Below are positions 33,027 to 44,447 of a stretch of 64,000 bases of DNA, piece by piece. The first letter of the stretch is position 1, and each line of letters begins with the position of its first letter. The stretch comes from Ramazzottius varieornatus. Its lineage: Eukaryota; Tardigrada; Eutardigrada; Parachela; Ramazzottiidae. The notes below the pieces were generated by a model. That model made no database searches. It was not told where the DNA came from and was given only the letters and a program-made list of their open reading frames with translations. Where the stretch lies: assembly GCA_001949185.1 (NCBI GenBank), contig BDGG01000001.1, forward strand, positions 8,564,721 to 8,628,720, in the 5' to 3' direction. The position numbers and the translations under genes were made by a program.

Positions 33027-33436
33027 TACACGCACGACGAGATAATGGCGGCACGGGCAGATGATTCTTGCTTCAAGTAGAAGCCACATCGAAGGCTGCA
33101 CTGCTGTACGTGCGTGCTGGATATTGGGCCGAGGAGCTAAAGCTTGTCATATTAATGTTATAGCAGTCAGATCTTCATTATATCTTCAACATTTCAAACT
33201 ATTCCAAGGTTTCTCCGGCCTCCGGGAGAAAGTCGACAGCAGCATAGAAGCGTTACAGTACAACAGCTGATCAGCTGATGGTCACTGTCCATGACAATTT
33301 TCTACGGTTGGATTTCACTACGTTACGTCATTTGTCCGATTTCTGTTTCTGACTTCCATACAAATTGCGAATTTGCCGTATTTTCCGCCTGGCCCGTAAG
33401 TTTTGCTGGAACCGTAATATCTCGTCGTGCGTGTAC
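33027..33436. mobile_element. MITE with perfect short inverted repeats, TA-flanked
   Basis: TGTACACGCACGACGAGATA at 33025-33044 is matched perfectly in inverse at 33418-33437. The repeats contain the TA expected at each end of a Tc1/mariner or pogo-type insertion. The 400-bp interior has no coding frame. The terminus resembles that of the shorter MITE at 39938, which starts CAGTGTACGACAAAAT. Confidence 0.65.
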
Positions 33437-33437
33437 A

Positions 33438-35772
33438 TGCTATATCACTAGTTATGACTCGACGCGTCTTGAACGGCGGGCTATGCTCTTCCAGAGTAAA
33501 ATGCATCAGTCCAGACGATGATCAGTTAAGAGTTCGCAGTCTCAGAAACTTCCATACTATAGGTACATTTGTCGTCGACATGATGGCGATCATCGAGCAC
33601 CTTTGAGCAAACTAGGTTGTGGTTTAAGTTGCCTACAGCTACTGTGATTGTTGATCAAGCTATGTTGCGAGAGCTCGTCCATGGTCAAATTTCGCCACCC
33701 GTCAGTTTTCGGTTTCTGCTTACACTTAATTCGTACTGGTTCGTGCTTGAATTTTGGTCCTTTCCGATTGTGTATTCTATGGATAACGAACAATCATCTT
33801 TGCGATGTAGCCTAGAGTCAAACTCATAGGTCATGGGCAAACATGACCATCACCTGCTTCGCGGCGTCTCCCGAACTCGTCTTCTGATGTCCGTAATTCA
33901 AGAAAAATCTCGTGGACGATACTTTGAGCTTCCTGATCACGTGGCTTAACATCTCGATCAATCAACTGTTACCACTGGTAGTTTAGGCAAAGAATAGAGG
34001 GTCGTTTTCGGCTACCTGTCATTAACCCAGCTTCCTCCTCCTGTGTGCAACACATGGACTCAATTCGTGGTGCAGAAAGAAAAAAATGTTGGTGGGCTCC
34101 AAAGCCTTTGTGGTTCGGCTACCACATGGTCTGCGCCGACCGCTACCCTAGTTGTCAAGCAGTACCATACCTAAGAGGTTGTGCCTGACGTGACAAACCT
34201 ACTGGCGATATCCCGCACGGTGACGCCATTGAGCAACCTGACCGCGTGCAACTCTCGCCCGTTCAGGTAAACCACGAGCCGAGCCATACCCAGTCTGAAA
34301 TGAGTTAAGGCTGGCGTGAAGGACCTGCTGGCGACGTCTCTGTAAGAGGCGTCAGTAAGCGAGTTCATGTGGTGACGCGGTCATGAGCAATGACGTGCTC
34401 GCTACAATCAAAGTAATCCGAGCGCGGCTCGAAAACAAGCAAGCAAGCAAAAGTCAAGTGGCGTCCGATGAGCAAGCTACTGTCTGACGCATGGTGACGA
34501 CCAGAAATGTGAGCCACGGTTAATTTTCTGTATGGAAATGGAACGTTGTTAGGGTTGCACTTTACCGTGAGGACGAAGCTGACAGTTCGGACACATCACG
34601 TCGGAAAATGCCAGCTGCGATGATCGAATCCTCCAGTTCGATCCTTATATTGTTGCTCGATCCATCCGGTAGGACCGGTTCCGCCGCTCTGCGTTTGTCC
34701 CTTCTTTTCGGCGCCTCCGCTTGTTCATCAGGCCTGGTATCTCAGCAGGAGGCAGAATGATGCCGCCAAGCAATGGCTGAGGAGGTTAAGTCTGGATCTG
34801 GACCGATTTGCGGAGCTCCCCCTGAGATCTGCTGCGCTCTGTGAGAAAATGGATAACCGTACAGTACTTGTAACGATCGAGGCTAACTGTGTGTGCCGGT
34901 GTGGCACAAACCAAACAGTTTGATCTCGGGTTCTTGATAGATTTACGACTCAAATCACCATAATATCTGCCATCTGAGTAGGGCGCTCCAGAATCTTCAA
35001 AGATTTAATTATTTATTTGGTCTGATGTGGAGTTATATCATAGTTTCCATGATTTTCTGTTCGTTTTCTCGTCTTCTGTGCTCCCAGTTTCCGCGTCTAG
35101 CGTTCCTTTGCTTTTTCGATCAGGTAAGTGACCGGACTTCAAGAAAGTCCTAAGAGAATGTGTGGTCGATTACTGGCTACCTGACAGCTGTTGTTCCGGG
35201 TTAGCCGGCAAAACCCCGTCTGATCTTCCACGCCGTCTCCTGTCAGCTCTGCTCGGCTTTCCCGTTTTCCTGTTGGGTTTCTCCGTGTCCTGTTGGATGA
35301 GATACGTGGCTGGCCTTCCTAGCTGATCAGGTGATACATGGTTTGCTCCTCGTTTGACCTGACTGATTGTGTTTCAGTCGACGAAGCGTCCTGCCCTGTC
35401 AGCCCATGCTGTCTCCTTTCGGTTGTTTCTCGTCTTCCCTTAGCCTCATAGGTAGCTCCTCTACTCTTTCTATCCCTGCAAGGTTCACCAGAGTTCCCTG
35501 CGCATTCCTGCTTCGTTTTCTTCCAGGTTATTGGCAGTGAAGGCAGGATTGTACGCTGTTAATGTATTCATGAGCAGGTCAACATCTGAGCTCGTCTTGT
35601 GTTCCGTGATGCATGAACGTTCCAGGCTTGCAGAACGTGCGCGAAAAATACAAACGTACATATATTCCTGTTTCTCTGGTCCTGTTTTACGACATGTTTC
35701 TTAGTAAGTGTAACGTCATAAGTTCTTGTGAGCATGTCAATGTGTTCCCTCCTCCTCCAATCACAAGCAGCG
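33438..35772. other. No supported gene
   Basis: Only short unrecognised frames on both strands. A 65-codon minus frame at 34171-34368 repeats an x-VRDIASR-like motif twice, from a weak internal duplication, but has no other support. Confidence 0.35.
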
Positions 35773-36579
35773 CTATGGTGCCCCCTAGCTGTGAATTTCC
35801 AGACTCAATCAAGGACGTATGAAGGGGACTTTTCGGTTTTAGAAATTGCGGATCTGCAACTTTTTAAGGCGGACTTTGAGAAGATTGTAGATCTGCAGTT
35901 CCAGAGAAGGTGTTTTTCAGAAATTACGGACCTGGAATTTCTGGAATTTGTTTAAAAATTACAGGAGGCGCGGGTGGCTCCAAGCTGACTTTGAGGGGGT
36001 GGTATAGCTGCATTTGCAGCATGCTCATACGCGAAGTACAGTGACTGTACAGGTGGGACGCGAGCTAGCGACGTCACCGTTGTTATTTTCTGCGTACAGA
36101 TGCTGGTTTTGTTCTCAAGTTCTCCTAACTTTTTGCCATGTATTTGATTTTTTACCCGTTTGTATCCATCAAAATGCCCAACTGTCACCTCTCAACTGCC
36201 GAAACTCAAGGTACCGCAACCGCATGCTTATTCCGAATAAGTCTGCATAAGACTTCCTCGTCAGATTACCAGTTCAACAGCACGAGTAAACATTATTAGA
36301 ATTTTACGGAAATTGCCCCCAGCAATTTCAAGAAATTCAGCGAAAAAATATTGCACACCTGTAATTATCCGACTTTTCGACAAAAGTTGTTGCGGATCTG
36401 CAATTTTGACCAGTATCCTGGAAAAATACTGCGGATCCGCAAAGTTTGCAATAGCGTTCCGCCAACCTCAATACGTCCTTGAACTCACTCAATTGAAACC
36501 TGATCAAATCGAAATTATCAGTCGAAGGCAGCGCCGATGACGGAATCTTGCTGAAAAATAACAGCTAGGGGGCGCCATA
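35773..36579. mobile_element. Inverted-repeat element (about 0.8 kb, MITE-like)
   Basis: CTATGGTGCCCCCTAGCTGT at 35773-35792 is matched in inverse at 36561-36579 with one mismatch. Further in, TCAAGGACGTAT near 35812 recurs in inverse near 36469. The interior has GCGGATCTGCA-type words and a GCGGATCCGC palindrome near 36430. No transposase is encoded and I could not define a target duplication, so the exact ends are uncertain. Confidence 0.5.
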
Positions 36580-37284
36580 CCAACTGGCTCTGCCCCCAAT
36601 CAGGTTCTAAACCGGGTTTCCACTGTTCTGATATTACCGTGTTACACAGCCGTAAAACTCGAGCTCAACTCACACTGAAAGTGTCAAATCGGAAGCTCGT
36701 TGACTGCTCGAAGTACGAGCACCCTACGAGCCTCGTACGCTGATCCACTCTTCTACGAGCGCAGCACAGAATTCCGGCTGGACAAGTCAGGATAAGTATG
36801 ACTGCTACGCAGCACCATCGTATATGCTTGACGCAAAAATATGCCGGGAGAAGTGTTGCACATACAGTAACTGCTGCGCGCACGCAGCAGATATGACGGC
36901 TACAAACGGCCCGTGTACTGCGAACCGCAATAGTCTGGAAACGTTGCTGTACCTTTGTGAGAAACATTTGCGCTCCGTGGGTCCTCTACGTTGGCATTAG
37001 GCGCAGAAGTTGTTGCTGAGCCACGTTGGAGTACGATTTGTAGTAGGTTCGGTCTGTATCCCGTATTTCGTTGCCTGCAATTTCTGACAGGTTGTACTTT
37101 CCACCTGGTCCTTCAGAGCTTCACCAATGGCCATCCGAAGGAGTAGTATCACGTGGCGTCATCGCGCAGCTGGGTCAGAATTGTTCCAATGTCATGGCGT
37201 TGATGTCACGCTCCAGCTTGATACGTTCCAGCCTTCCTAATGCTTCAGACAGTAGCCTTCTGGCAGTATGCACCGATTCGTCAT
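36580..37284. other. No firmly supported gene
   Basis: A 100-codon minus frame (36665-36967) is Cys-rich and unrecognised. On the minus strand, 37290-37040 gives protein-like stretches over two frames (ARRLLSEALGRLERIKLERD), directly downstream of the broken LINE reverse transcriptase. They may come from another element or a decayed exon. Confidence 0.3.
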
Positions 37285-38114
37285 TCAGTTTTCTGTGGAA
37301 GTTTCACGTTTCGGCCAAACAAAGTTTTCCGCACGAGCTCGATCCAGTTGCATCCGTAGGTGTATGTTTTCACTGCTCACTGTTCGATGAAGGACGACGT
37401 CATCGGCATACTGGAGAACTGTCAACTTGACGCAGGTGGAAAGACTGTTGACTGCAACCGTGAAGAATGTCGGACCAAGGACTAATCCCTGTGGAACTCC
37501 TGACTTCACAGGCTGACCATCGGAGAAGTATCCGTCGACCATCACTCGTTGGCTTCTGCCTCGAAGGTAGTCCGAAAACAGGGCCAGTAGCCGATCAGTA
37601 ACTCCATGCTTGGAAAGACTGTCAACAATGATGCCATGCGGGATTCGGCCGAAAGCTTTCGTACAGTCCAACAGGATGACGTTAGCCTTTTTCCTCTGCA
37701 GCAAGACTTGGGAGAAGTGGTGAGACATCTGGACTAGCTGCATCTCTGTCGACCTTTGCTTCCTGAAACCATACTGAGAGTCAGACAACAACTAATTCTG
37801 GTAGTTGCTCCGATGATCGGCAAGCATCTTCTCGAAGAGTTTGGACAAGGGTGGGAGGAGCGAGATGGGGCGAAAGGCGGAGCCTCCTTTCTTCGGTATC
37901 GGAACGACTTCAGCCTTCTTTCACACCGTAGGGAACTGTCCAGTCTGTATGATGAGGTTGAACAGTCTTGACAGGGGGTAAACGATGGCAGTACCTGTAA
38001 CTTTGAGGAGACGGTTGGTGCTGCTTTGTTAACGTCCAACTTCTTGATGATGGTTAGGATGGCAGTAGTCCTTATCAGCAGGTCTGGGCATGGGGGCGAA
38101 ATTGCAGGCTCCAT
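37285..38114 (-). pseudogene. Reverse transcriptase of LINE copy A (partial)
   Basis: The N-terminal part (near 38050) reads IIKKLDVNKA. A shift and an in-frame stop near 37960-37930 precede a segment with RPISLLPPLSKLFEKML, then the 37791-37285 frame with QYGFRKQRST, LLDCTKAFGR, SGVPQGLVLGPT and LQYADDVVL. Shortly after YADD the frame diverges into unrelated sequence, which marks the truncation. Confidence 0.85.
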
Positions 38115-38198
38115 GAGACAGACAGGCAGAGGTGGCAGATGGGCCTTGCAGTGGACGTGGCAGTTGACTTACTCATCGGCGAAGGTCTTGTTGATGAA

Positions 38199-39430
38199 TT
38201 AGGCCTTATCTTGCGGATAGACCGAATATCGATTATCGCTGCCTGGAACAGGAATCGGTGGGATCGGACTGCAGACGGTGTTCTTCCTAACATACTTCCA
38301 GACTGCGGTTGCATTTCTTCTGGAGGATATGGCAATGTTGCTGAGTCGACAATGCTTGTCCCGGAGGATCAACCTCTTCTTCTGCGCTTCCAATGCTTTC
38401 CACGCTGTTTGATCAGCTGGGTCCTTTGACCATCGCCATTTTTGATATGCGCCTCTGCACTTTCGTGGGTACTCAGCTACCGTAGCCGAAAGGGAGGGAC
38501 GAAGAAAGCGTCGGGAACCAACCGTCTTGAGCTGGAAGCAGCTTGACGCAGCTGAAAGAAACTTTTCCTGAAAGGCAGAAACCGCGACGTCAGAGTCACA
38601 CTGAACATCAAACATGCTGTTCCAATCAACCGAGGCCAGCATTCTGCGGAACTCAGTAGATGTGACGTCATCCACTTTCCACCGTTTTCTGCTCTTTAGG
38701 ACGAATTTCGGAGTCATCAACATCAGAAAGAACTGTAGCCCATGGTGATCGTTAGTTGCTGCCGGTGGCTTGATGGTCCTCACGTTGCGTATGAGACTGA
38801 GCTGCGAAACGAAGACAAGGTCCAGCGATGAACAGCATTTCTCTCGTTCACTGGTAATCTGCCTAACTTTCTGCCACAGACGAAATTCACTCTGTAGCGA
38901 CAACAGGTCTCGTTCTCTTTCCGAGGATCCACTAGCTTTGTTTGACCAGGAGATGTTGGGGCTGTTGAAATCGCCCAGCACAAGGATGTTTCGTCTCAGA
39001 TGTGGAGGAATCCGTTCCATTGAGGTGCGAAGCTTACTGAAGACTTCGCTGTCGGCGCGTAGACGACTCCAATGAGCTAGTTCATGCGCAGAGCGATCAC
39101 TTTAACCCAAAGAACCTCTAGCCCAACCACTTCGTACTCTACCATCCTCCTAATTTGGAACTCTTTCCTGATTACAAGAGCTACTCCACCTCCTGTACTT
39201 TTCTGGCAGCCATCTCGATCCAGACGCTTGAGCTTGTAGAAGGCAGGGTCGCAGAAACTGCAGTCAGTTGTAGATGGTTCTGCCATGGTTTCGACCAGCG
39301 CAACGACGTCCGCCTTCCCATCTTCCATCCATCTCTTCACTTCATCGCTCTTGCTTCTAATTCCATTAACATTCGCGTAACGGATTGCACGTTTCTTTCC
39401 TACTTCTCCCGTAAACTGTGGTACAGGCAT
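38199..39430 (-). pseudogene. Endonuclease domain and linker of LINE copy A
   Basis: The first frame (39430-39077) carries the start of the fold with YANVNGIRSKSDEVKRWM and VVALVET, where the Glu is catalytic. After a frame change, 39020-38199 continues with ILVLGDFNSPNISW, SSLDLVFVS and NDHHG, holding the Asp, Asn and His of the active site. The rest of that 273-codon frame is the basic linker to the RT. The enzyme nicks target DNA to prime reverse transcription. Confidence 0.85.
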
Positions 39431-39937
39431 CTCGACAGACCTGAAGGAATATCGCAGAAGACAGAGCAGTTCTCGGAGCTTATAGAGACTCTGGCCAAAG
39501 CAGCATAGGGTACAAAATGTACCTGGTAGTCTTGTATGGCCTTCGGGTTGAGTCTCAAGCTATGGTGATGGCTGTGGAGATGCTGAGGTGGATGAAGTAG
39601 ATGTTGAAAGATGGATACCGTCAGATGATCGATTGATGCCACACCGCCTGGAACGAATTAATCAGCACCCGGAAGTCGACGTCAAGATTCACGCACCCAG
39701 GGAGTCAGGGATCGAGCAGTCACAAAATGACCGCAGCCGCAAAGAGGTTCCTCCCACACCCTGTGTCTCCCGCCAACCTCCAAAAGCAGACCATCGTCAG
39801 ACGGTTACACTTCAGCTATACCACAGCAAAAAATATGCGGAAGAAGGGCAAACCGAATCCCGACTAGCGCTTCCTCCGGCTGGACTTGAGACTTTATGCC
39901 GAGTGCACAAACCAACAAACAGGCAGGTAGTAGTGTA
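39431..39937. other. Upstream side of LINE copy A, no supported gene
   Basis: This could include the 5' untranslated region of LINE copy A. The plus frame 39588-39956 is hydrophilic and unrecognised; no ORF1-type motif was seen on the minus strand. Confidence 0.3.
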
Positions 39938-40106
39938 CAGTGTACGACAAAATTAACCGTTAGAAATGGGCGTAACATTGCAGCTAGAGCTTATTTACAA
40001 CTCAGCCAATGAGAACTAGGTTTTGCTGCATGCGCAAATTTCATTGGCTTTATCCATCTGGCTCCATCCAACACCCATTTTTATCGGTTTATTTTGTCGT
40101 ACACTG
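39938..40106. mobile_element. 169-bp MITE, pogo/Tc1-like ends, TA-flanked
   Basis: The ends start CAGTGTACGACAAAAT and match inversely for about 35 bp (through AACCG and AAATGGG) with a few mismatches. TA lies immediately outside each end (39936-39937 and 40107-40108). The element is too short to code for protein. Confidence 0.8.
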
Positions 40107-40227
40107 TACATCAGCCTCAAACCAGTGTTATCTTGGTCTCGGGTAAAAGTAAAAACCAGCTTTTGCGACTCAGTTCTACAAGAGTTTTCGGCAGCAGTCT
40201 TCAAATGCTTGATTGATCGTTAGATAT

Positions 40228-40720
40228 GTACTGTGTTCCCTCCAAGGTTTCGCGCAGTCTCGTGACATGCCCGTAAATATGGTCTGGGAAAGTCTTTTTC
40301 TTCCTAATCGAACACATTTGCCAATAAATTCTTATACACAGTAACGCTTTATCCCTCTGCGAAAGAATCTACCACCGAGCTGAAACTACACTCGAAAGAC
40401 GCTTTCAACTCCTCGGGACTACCCAGATTCTCTTCCTGACTAGCTGACATGTACAAAGGTTCTGGCATAATATGAGCTTCAACGAAAGAATTTCCGCTGA
40501 AGAAACGTTGATTTCTTCCCAAGCTTCCGAAACAAAATCTGAAAAATCTTGACGGCCTGGCTTCAAACTTCCCGCTCTTGGTTACAGCAGTGCAGTTTTC
40601 CCTCCCCACATGGTAAGATTGACGCATCCAGGATCTGACGGTGAAGTTGGAACCTACATCAAGAGTTGGTAGGTACCTGTTAAAAATCCAGCCGTTGCTA
40701 CTGAGCCCACATTAAGCCAA
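40228..40720 (-). pseudogene. Pogo transposon copy 2, 3' terminal fragment
   Basis: On the minus strand the frame 40627-40349 reads MRQSYHVGREN, TAVTKSGKFE, then MPEPLYMSASQEEN and ASFECSFSSVVDSF. This matches the C-terminus of the pogo transposase at 58700-58980 almost block for block. Upstream, a shifted frame gives TLDVGSNFTVRSW, the QPLDIGANF region. The other edge at 40228 carries the same terminal sequence (TGTTCCCTCCAAGG, then CGCGCAGTC) as the inverted repeat of the full copy. The 5' part of the element is absent. Confidence 0.8.
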
Positions 40721-40784
40721 AAAACCAGCTCAGGCGAGTTTGCAATACTATCGCACAAAGTTGCAGCTACAGTACAGTGAAGAG

Positions 40785-40946
40785 AGTACTGTAATGCTTC
40801 ATGAACTTGGCGAATTGAGTCATCATACGCGCACGGTTGAACCCCGGTTGAACCCCGGTCCGGAAAGTTTGCCCTACCAATCCCCTGAGGGATGTTTCGC
40901 CCGTATGATGACTCACTTCGCCAAGTTCATGAAGCATTACAGTACT
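40785..40946. repeat. 45-bp near-perfect inverted repeat with 72-nt loop
   Basis: The arm at 40785-40829 (AGTACTGTAATGCTTCATGA onward) is the reverse complement of 40902-40946 with a single mismatch. The loop has two tandem GGTTGAACCCC units. No coding sequence is inside. Such near-identity of arms implies recent origin or exchange between the arms. It could be a tiny foldback transposon; target-site duplications are not evident. Confidence 0.9.
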
Positions 40947-41102
40947 GCCTCGCAGACCATTAAATTTAATTGGTTTGGGGCAAATGCACAAGTTCACCAC
41001 AGCTGCAATAGTGCGCTCACTTCTGCTAATCCAATTGGATTACCTGGAAGGCAGTAATTTCTTCATTGTAGCAAAAGCACGCACTGCGAGCAATCCACGG
41101 CG

Positions 41103-41660
41103 TCAGTTTATTGCACCAAGTAAGCCCGGCGGACCGCCCTTCAGGATCCAGCGAAAGACATCCCCAAGCCTAGAATCCAGTTTCATTGCATCCTTTAGAC
41201 TAAATGTGCTGTTATGGAAGAATGAATGGTAAGCAGGTTTTTCTTTCCAACCGAAAACACCCCTTCCATCGTTAAAATCCGCTCTTTGATCCCAAATGGG
41301 TGCGTTGCAAACATTGTCCACAAGCATTGCTGTTGCGGTATTCTGCTTTAGAATTTTCATTGGAATCGCTCCACTATTACACGTCCAGCACTTCGGATCG
41401 TAATTTCGCAGATACGATTTCTTTAACACAAGTTGTGGAAAACGAGCGTGTGGTTGGCGACAACCAAAAAAGCCCACGTCAATCGTTGCTCTTTCGTGGC
41501 ACACAATACAAGGGTTCTCTGCAAGCAAACGCCGGAGACTTCTGTGCCGTTGACGATATACACATCGAAGTCTAGAGTCAGTCCGCCGTACTCTTCGATG
41601 ACTATCATCTTAAGAATATCGGCTTCGTGTTGAATCCTATCAAGTGACGGCTGGCCAGCA
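41103..41660 (-). pseudogene. GT32-type glycosyltransferase, frameshifted fragment
   Basis: The minus-strand frame from about 41655 has an acceptor-like GGCCAG at its start, then RIQHEADILKMIVIEEYGGL and DFDVYIV: the sugar-nucleotide-binding DXD motif in its usual context. A frameshift near 41530 moves the reading to the 41528-41103 frame, which continues through FGCRQPHARFPQLVLKKSY, NYDPKCWTCNSGAIPMKI and KLDSRLGDVFRWIL. That is the family's C-terminal half, and it ends in a stop that overlaps an AATAAA. No upstream exon with a membrane anchor was recognised. It differs strongly from the intact gene at 49641-53087, so it belongs to another subfamily. Confidence 0.7.
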
Positions 41661-42920
41661 GCCAAAAATGACCCATATTTCCTTGTCCTGACTGCCGAAG
41701 CTCACCGGCTGATTGTTTGAAGAGGTGACTGGTCTGTCACGTGATAAAAAAGGTGAAAGTGTTGCCTACACGATGGGTTTCAAATTTCTGAAGTCGGACG
41801 ACGGGATCGGGAGATATGGTGAAACAAACCAAAGACATGGGTGACGATGACCAATGACAGTGACTGTACAATCAATTATGGGACCAAACGTACACAGCTA
41901 CACGAATAGAATATTAGTAAGTTTTCTTTCTCGAGTGCGATAAAAACGTAGGCAGCTAGCAGAGCAAAGCGCGAAGAGCAGAGCAGAATTTTGAACCGTC
42001 AAGTCGAGTGTGATTGGTTTTCGGTGCATTCGGAATGATTTCGCTTGGGGCAGTTTTTTGGTAATAATTCTGAATACTGCGGAGCAATAAATAAATTAAG
42101 AGCAAGCATACTGTTTATTTCGTAGAGATCTATCAAATGCGGATTGTATATCGCGTTTAGGTCTATTAATAAGGTATCAAATAGTGCATATGCAGTGAAG
42201 TCACTTCCGGTCAGTTTTTCTGAAATGACTTTCGATCCTGTGGAGGAGTAAACTAATTGTTGGCAAACATATTGTTCACCTCGTGGAGAGCTATCGAATG
42301 AAATATAGTTTCACCGAAATAACCGAAAGTCGACATCTGATTAAAACTTGGAACCCGCTTAAAGAGAGTAGGCTTAAATTTAAGGTAAAACACGTGGTCC
42401 AGTGCGCGGTATTTTACCGTTTCGAGAAGACGGACAAGAAGAATAGCGTGAACCAAGATATTTCGTGGTTGCTTCTTAGACCGGTTCTTATCAGTGCTTA
42501 AAGGCCACAGCGTAATAATTTTGCCGTGCATTGCAACTGTCGATTAAATAGCGGAGAAATGATGGTAAAGCGCCACTACTCTCGTATCACGAACTGTGTA
42601 CATGTTCACTCTGTGAAAAAACTGAAAGCACCGCAGCCTTGGTCTTCTTTGGTTCTTGCAGATTGCTAAAGCCCACAGGCGTCGGCAGGCACTCATTGTT
42701 AGAGCTCTGCGGCTACGGTCTCTATCAGGTCTGTTGGAAACTCGCACTATTACTTTCGTAAAAGTACATACATACTTAGGATATCTAGCGGTTGATCGGA
42801 TAATTACAAACGAACTCCTTGTTACTTTCGGTGTACTCTCATAATAGTTCATCAATACCCCTCGAGATGGATTCTTTGAACTTACAGACTATTCACGTAT
42901 CGAGCTTTGTCTGGTTTTAT
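41661..42920. other. No supported gene
   Basis: Frames of 60-103 codons on both strands are unrecognised. A first exon for the glycosyltransferase fragment would be expected on the minus strand here, but I could not find one. Confidence 0.35.
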
Positions 42921-42945
42921 CTCCTGACTCATTCCTAGTCAGGAG
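42921..42945. repeat. Perfect 9-bp hairpin
   Basis: CTCCTGACT and AGTCAGGAG pair perfectly around a 7-base loop (CATTCCT). The hairpin ends one base before an ATG that opens a 130-codon frame. Confidence 0.8.
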
Positions 42946-42946
42946 G

Positions 42947-43339
42947 ATGTCTATCGCTGTATCGAGTTCGTGCGGAAAACAGTGCTCCCTAAGGAAACGG
43001 AGACGGTACAGGGAGCTTAGTAGTATATCACTACGCTTGGCCAAGAAGGACCTGCTGAAAGCATCGAACGTTGTAGAAGGTGTTGAGCTGGAGGATGACA
43101 TCGATCTTATTGAAGGTGACATTGGAAAGGTTGGGAGTCGGTTGCATCGAACCTCCGCGCGATACCAAAGAGCCGGAGACACCATTGCCGACGCCCTCAT
43201 TGACCCGGAGGAACGGCTGGTATATGGGAAGAGTGAGCCGCAAAAGGTAAAGAACACACATATCCAATCGTACGGTAATTTATGCAATTTTATACTGAAT
43301 CGTAATACGTTTTGCAAATACAGTACTTTCAAAAATTAG
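42947..43339 (+). CDS. Unrecognised 130-codon frame
   Basis: The product would be hydrophilic and mixed-charge: a basic N-terminal part (RKRRRYRELSSISLRLAKKD) and an acidic stretch (VEGVELEDDIDLIEGDIGKV), with Glu/Asp/Arg well mixed as in real helical proteins. A GTAAAGA donor-like site near 43247 would end an exon at about 100 codons, and the sequence after it looks untranslated. No domain is recognised. The hairpin just upstream may be coincidence. Confidence 0.25.
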   Translation: MSIAVSSSCGKQCSLRKRRRYRELSSISLRLAKKDLLKASNVVEGVELEDDIDLIEGDIGKVGSRLHRTSARYQRAGDTIADALIDPEERLVYGKSEPQKVKNTHIQSYGNLCNFILNRNTFCKYSTFKN

Positions 43340-43465
43340 CTTCACTATCAAAAATCGCATTTCATTTTGTGAGATGTTTCGTTCGAACCGTGATAATGGA
43401 AATTTACAGCAGTCCTCCACGTCCACGTTCGACGTACTCGAAAAGTTTTGTCGTAGCTGACAGAG

Positions 43466-44421
43466 TTGGGTCTGTCGCTCCCTACAAGAAGACCTGGACC
43501 ACCTTGCGGTGTGGTGTCGAAATGCTGGGCTAGACATTAGTTCCAGAAAGTCACAGCAAGTCCGGATCTCGAACAAGAAAAAGAAATCGGAGATTCCAGG
43601 TGGGTCGTACAAGTTTGCGAGTGATCCAGTACCTACCGAGAATGAGGGGGAATGTCTCGGCGTGACATACTCTAGCCGACTTGACTGGACCGCCCAGGTC
43701 GATAAGGTGACAGCAAAATGCAGGAAGAGGTTGTATGCTATCAACGCATACTTCCCTCGGTGCTTCGGCTCGGTCAAACAACTCCTGTTCAAGAGTATCG
43801 TGCGGTCATTCATGGATTATGCCTCGTCGGCATGATCTGTTTCGGCCAAAGGTTTCCAACGGCGGCCGGAAAATATTCAGAAGAAGTTTCTTCGCAGCAT
43901 CAGACTCAGCGAGATGGAAACAACAGACAACTCGAAGGTATATTGATTAATGCTTATAAAGTCAGAGCAGGTGTCTTTGCAAGGGGAAGCCACATCATGA
44001 AGAAGGAGCTGCCAGGCAGATCAAGAACGCAGTCCAAGGAGTTTGTACTCGCGCCAGTCAGCATCGCCCCCGCTTCTTGCACCCTTCTCGACACCACGCT
44101 GTCGTCCTTCGCCCACATCGCGATGAACTTGTTGAAAGACCCTTTGTTTAGTCCTTCGGCCATAGATCTGCTTACTATTGGCACATTCAAGAAATATCTC
44201 AAGTCTCTTAACTTTTCAGCTCTGAAATGGTCTAAGGACCATCTTGACCACCGCTTGTTGATTGTGTAAATTTGGACATTTTGTTTTTTTTCTAGGTGCT
44301 TTTCGCCTACTATGATCTTTTTCTACGGCGCTCCAGCCACTCTTTTTCAAGCATTGTTCTTTATTCGCTCGACTTTGTGAGCTCATTGAACAATGAAGCG
44401 GTTATTATTATTATTATTATC
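43466..44421 (+). mobile_element. CR1/Jockey-like LINE copy B (5'-truncated), (TTA)n tail
   Basis: Homology begins abruptly near 43466 just after the YADD motif of the family. It continues through DLDHLAVWCRNAGLDISS, ECLGVTYSSRLDWTAQVDKV and RKRLYAINAYFPRCFG, and after frame changes through the C-terminal part in 43960-44269 (KSLNFSALKWSKDHLD). The 3' end is a short (TTA)n run at 44398-44421. A 5'-truncated copy with a simple-repeat tail is the usual outcome of LINE integration. Confidence 0.85.
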
Positions 44422-44447
44422 TGCCGAAACCCATATATTGAATCGGA

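Larger units (their letters stand above)
37285..39430 (-). mobile_element. CR1/Jockey-like LINE copy A (3'-truncated)
   Basis: Read on the minus strand, an apurinic-type endonuclease (39430-38500), a linker and a reverse transcriptase (38040-37285) follow in order. The 3' end is lost just after the YADD region, so neither the thumb nor a 3' tail remains. The family is the same as copies B and C at 43466-46914: the start MPVPQFTGEVGKK matches MPPIKFTGEVVKK there. Frameshifts break endonuclease from linker and linker from RT. Confidence 0.85.
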
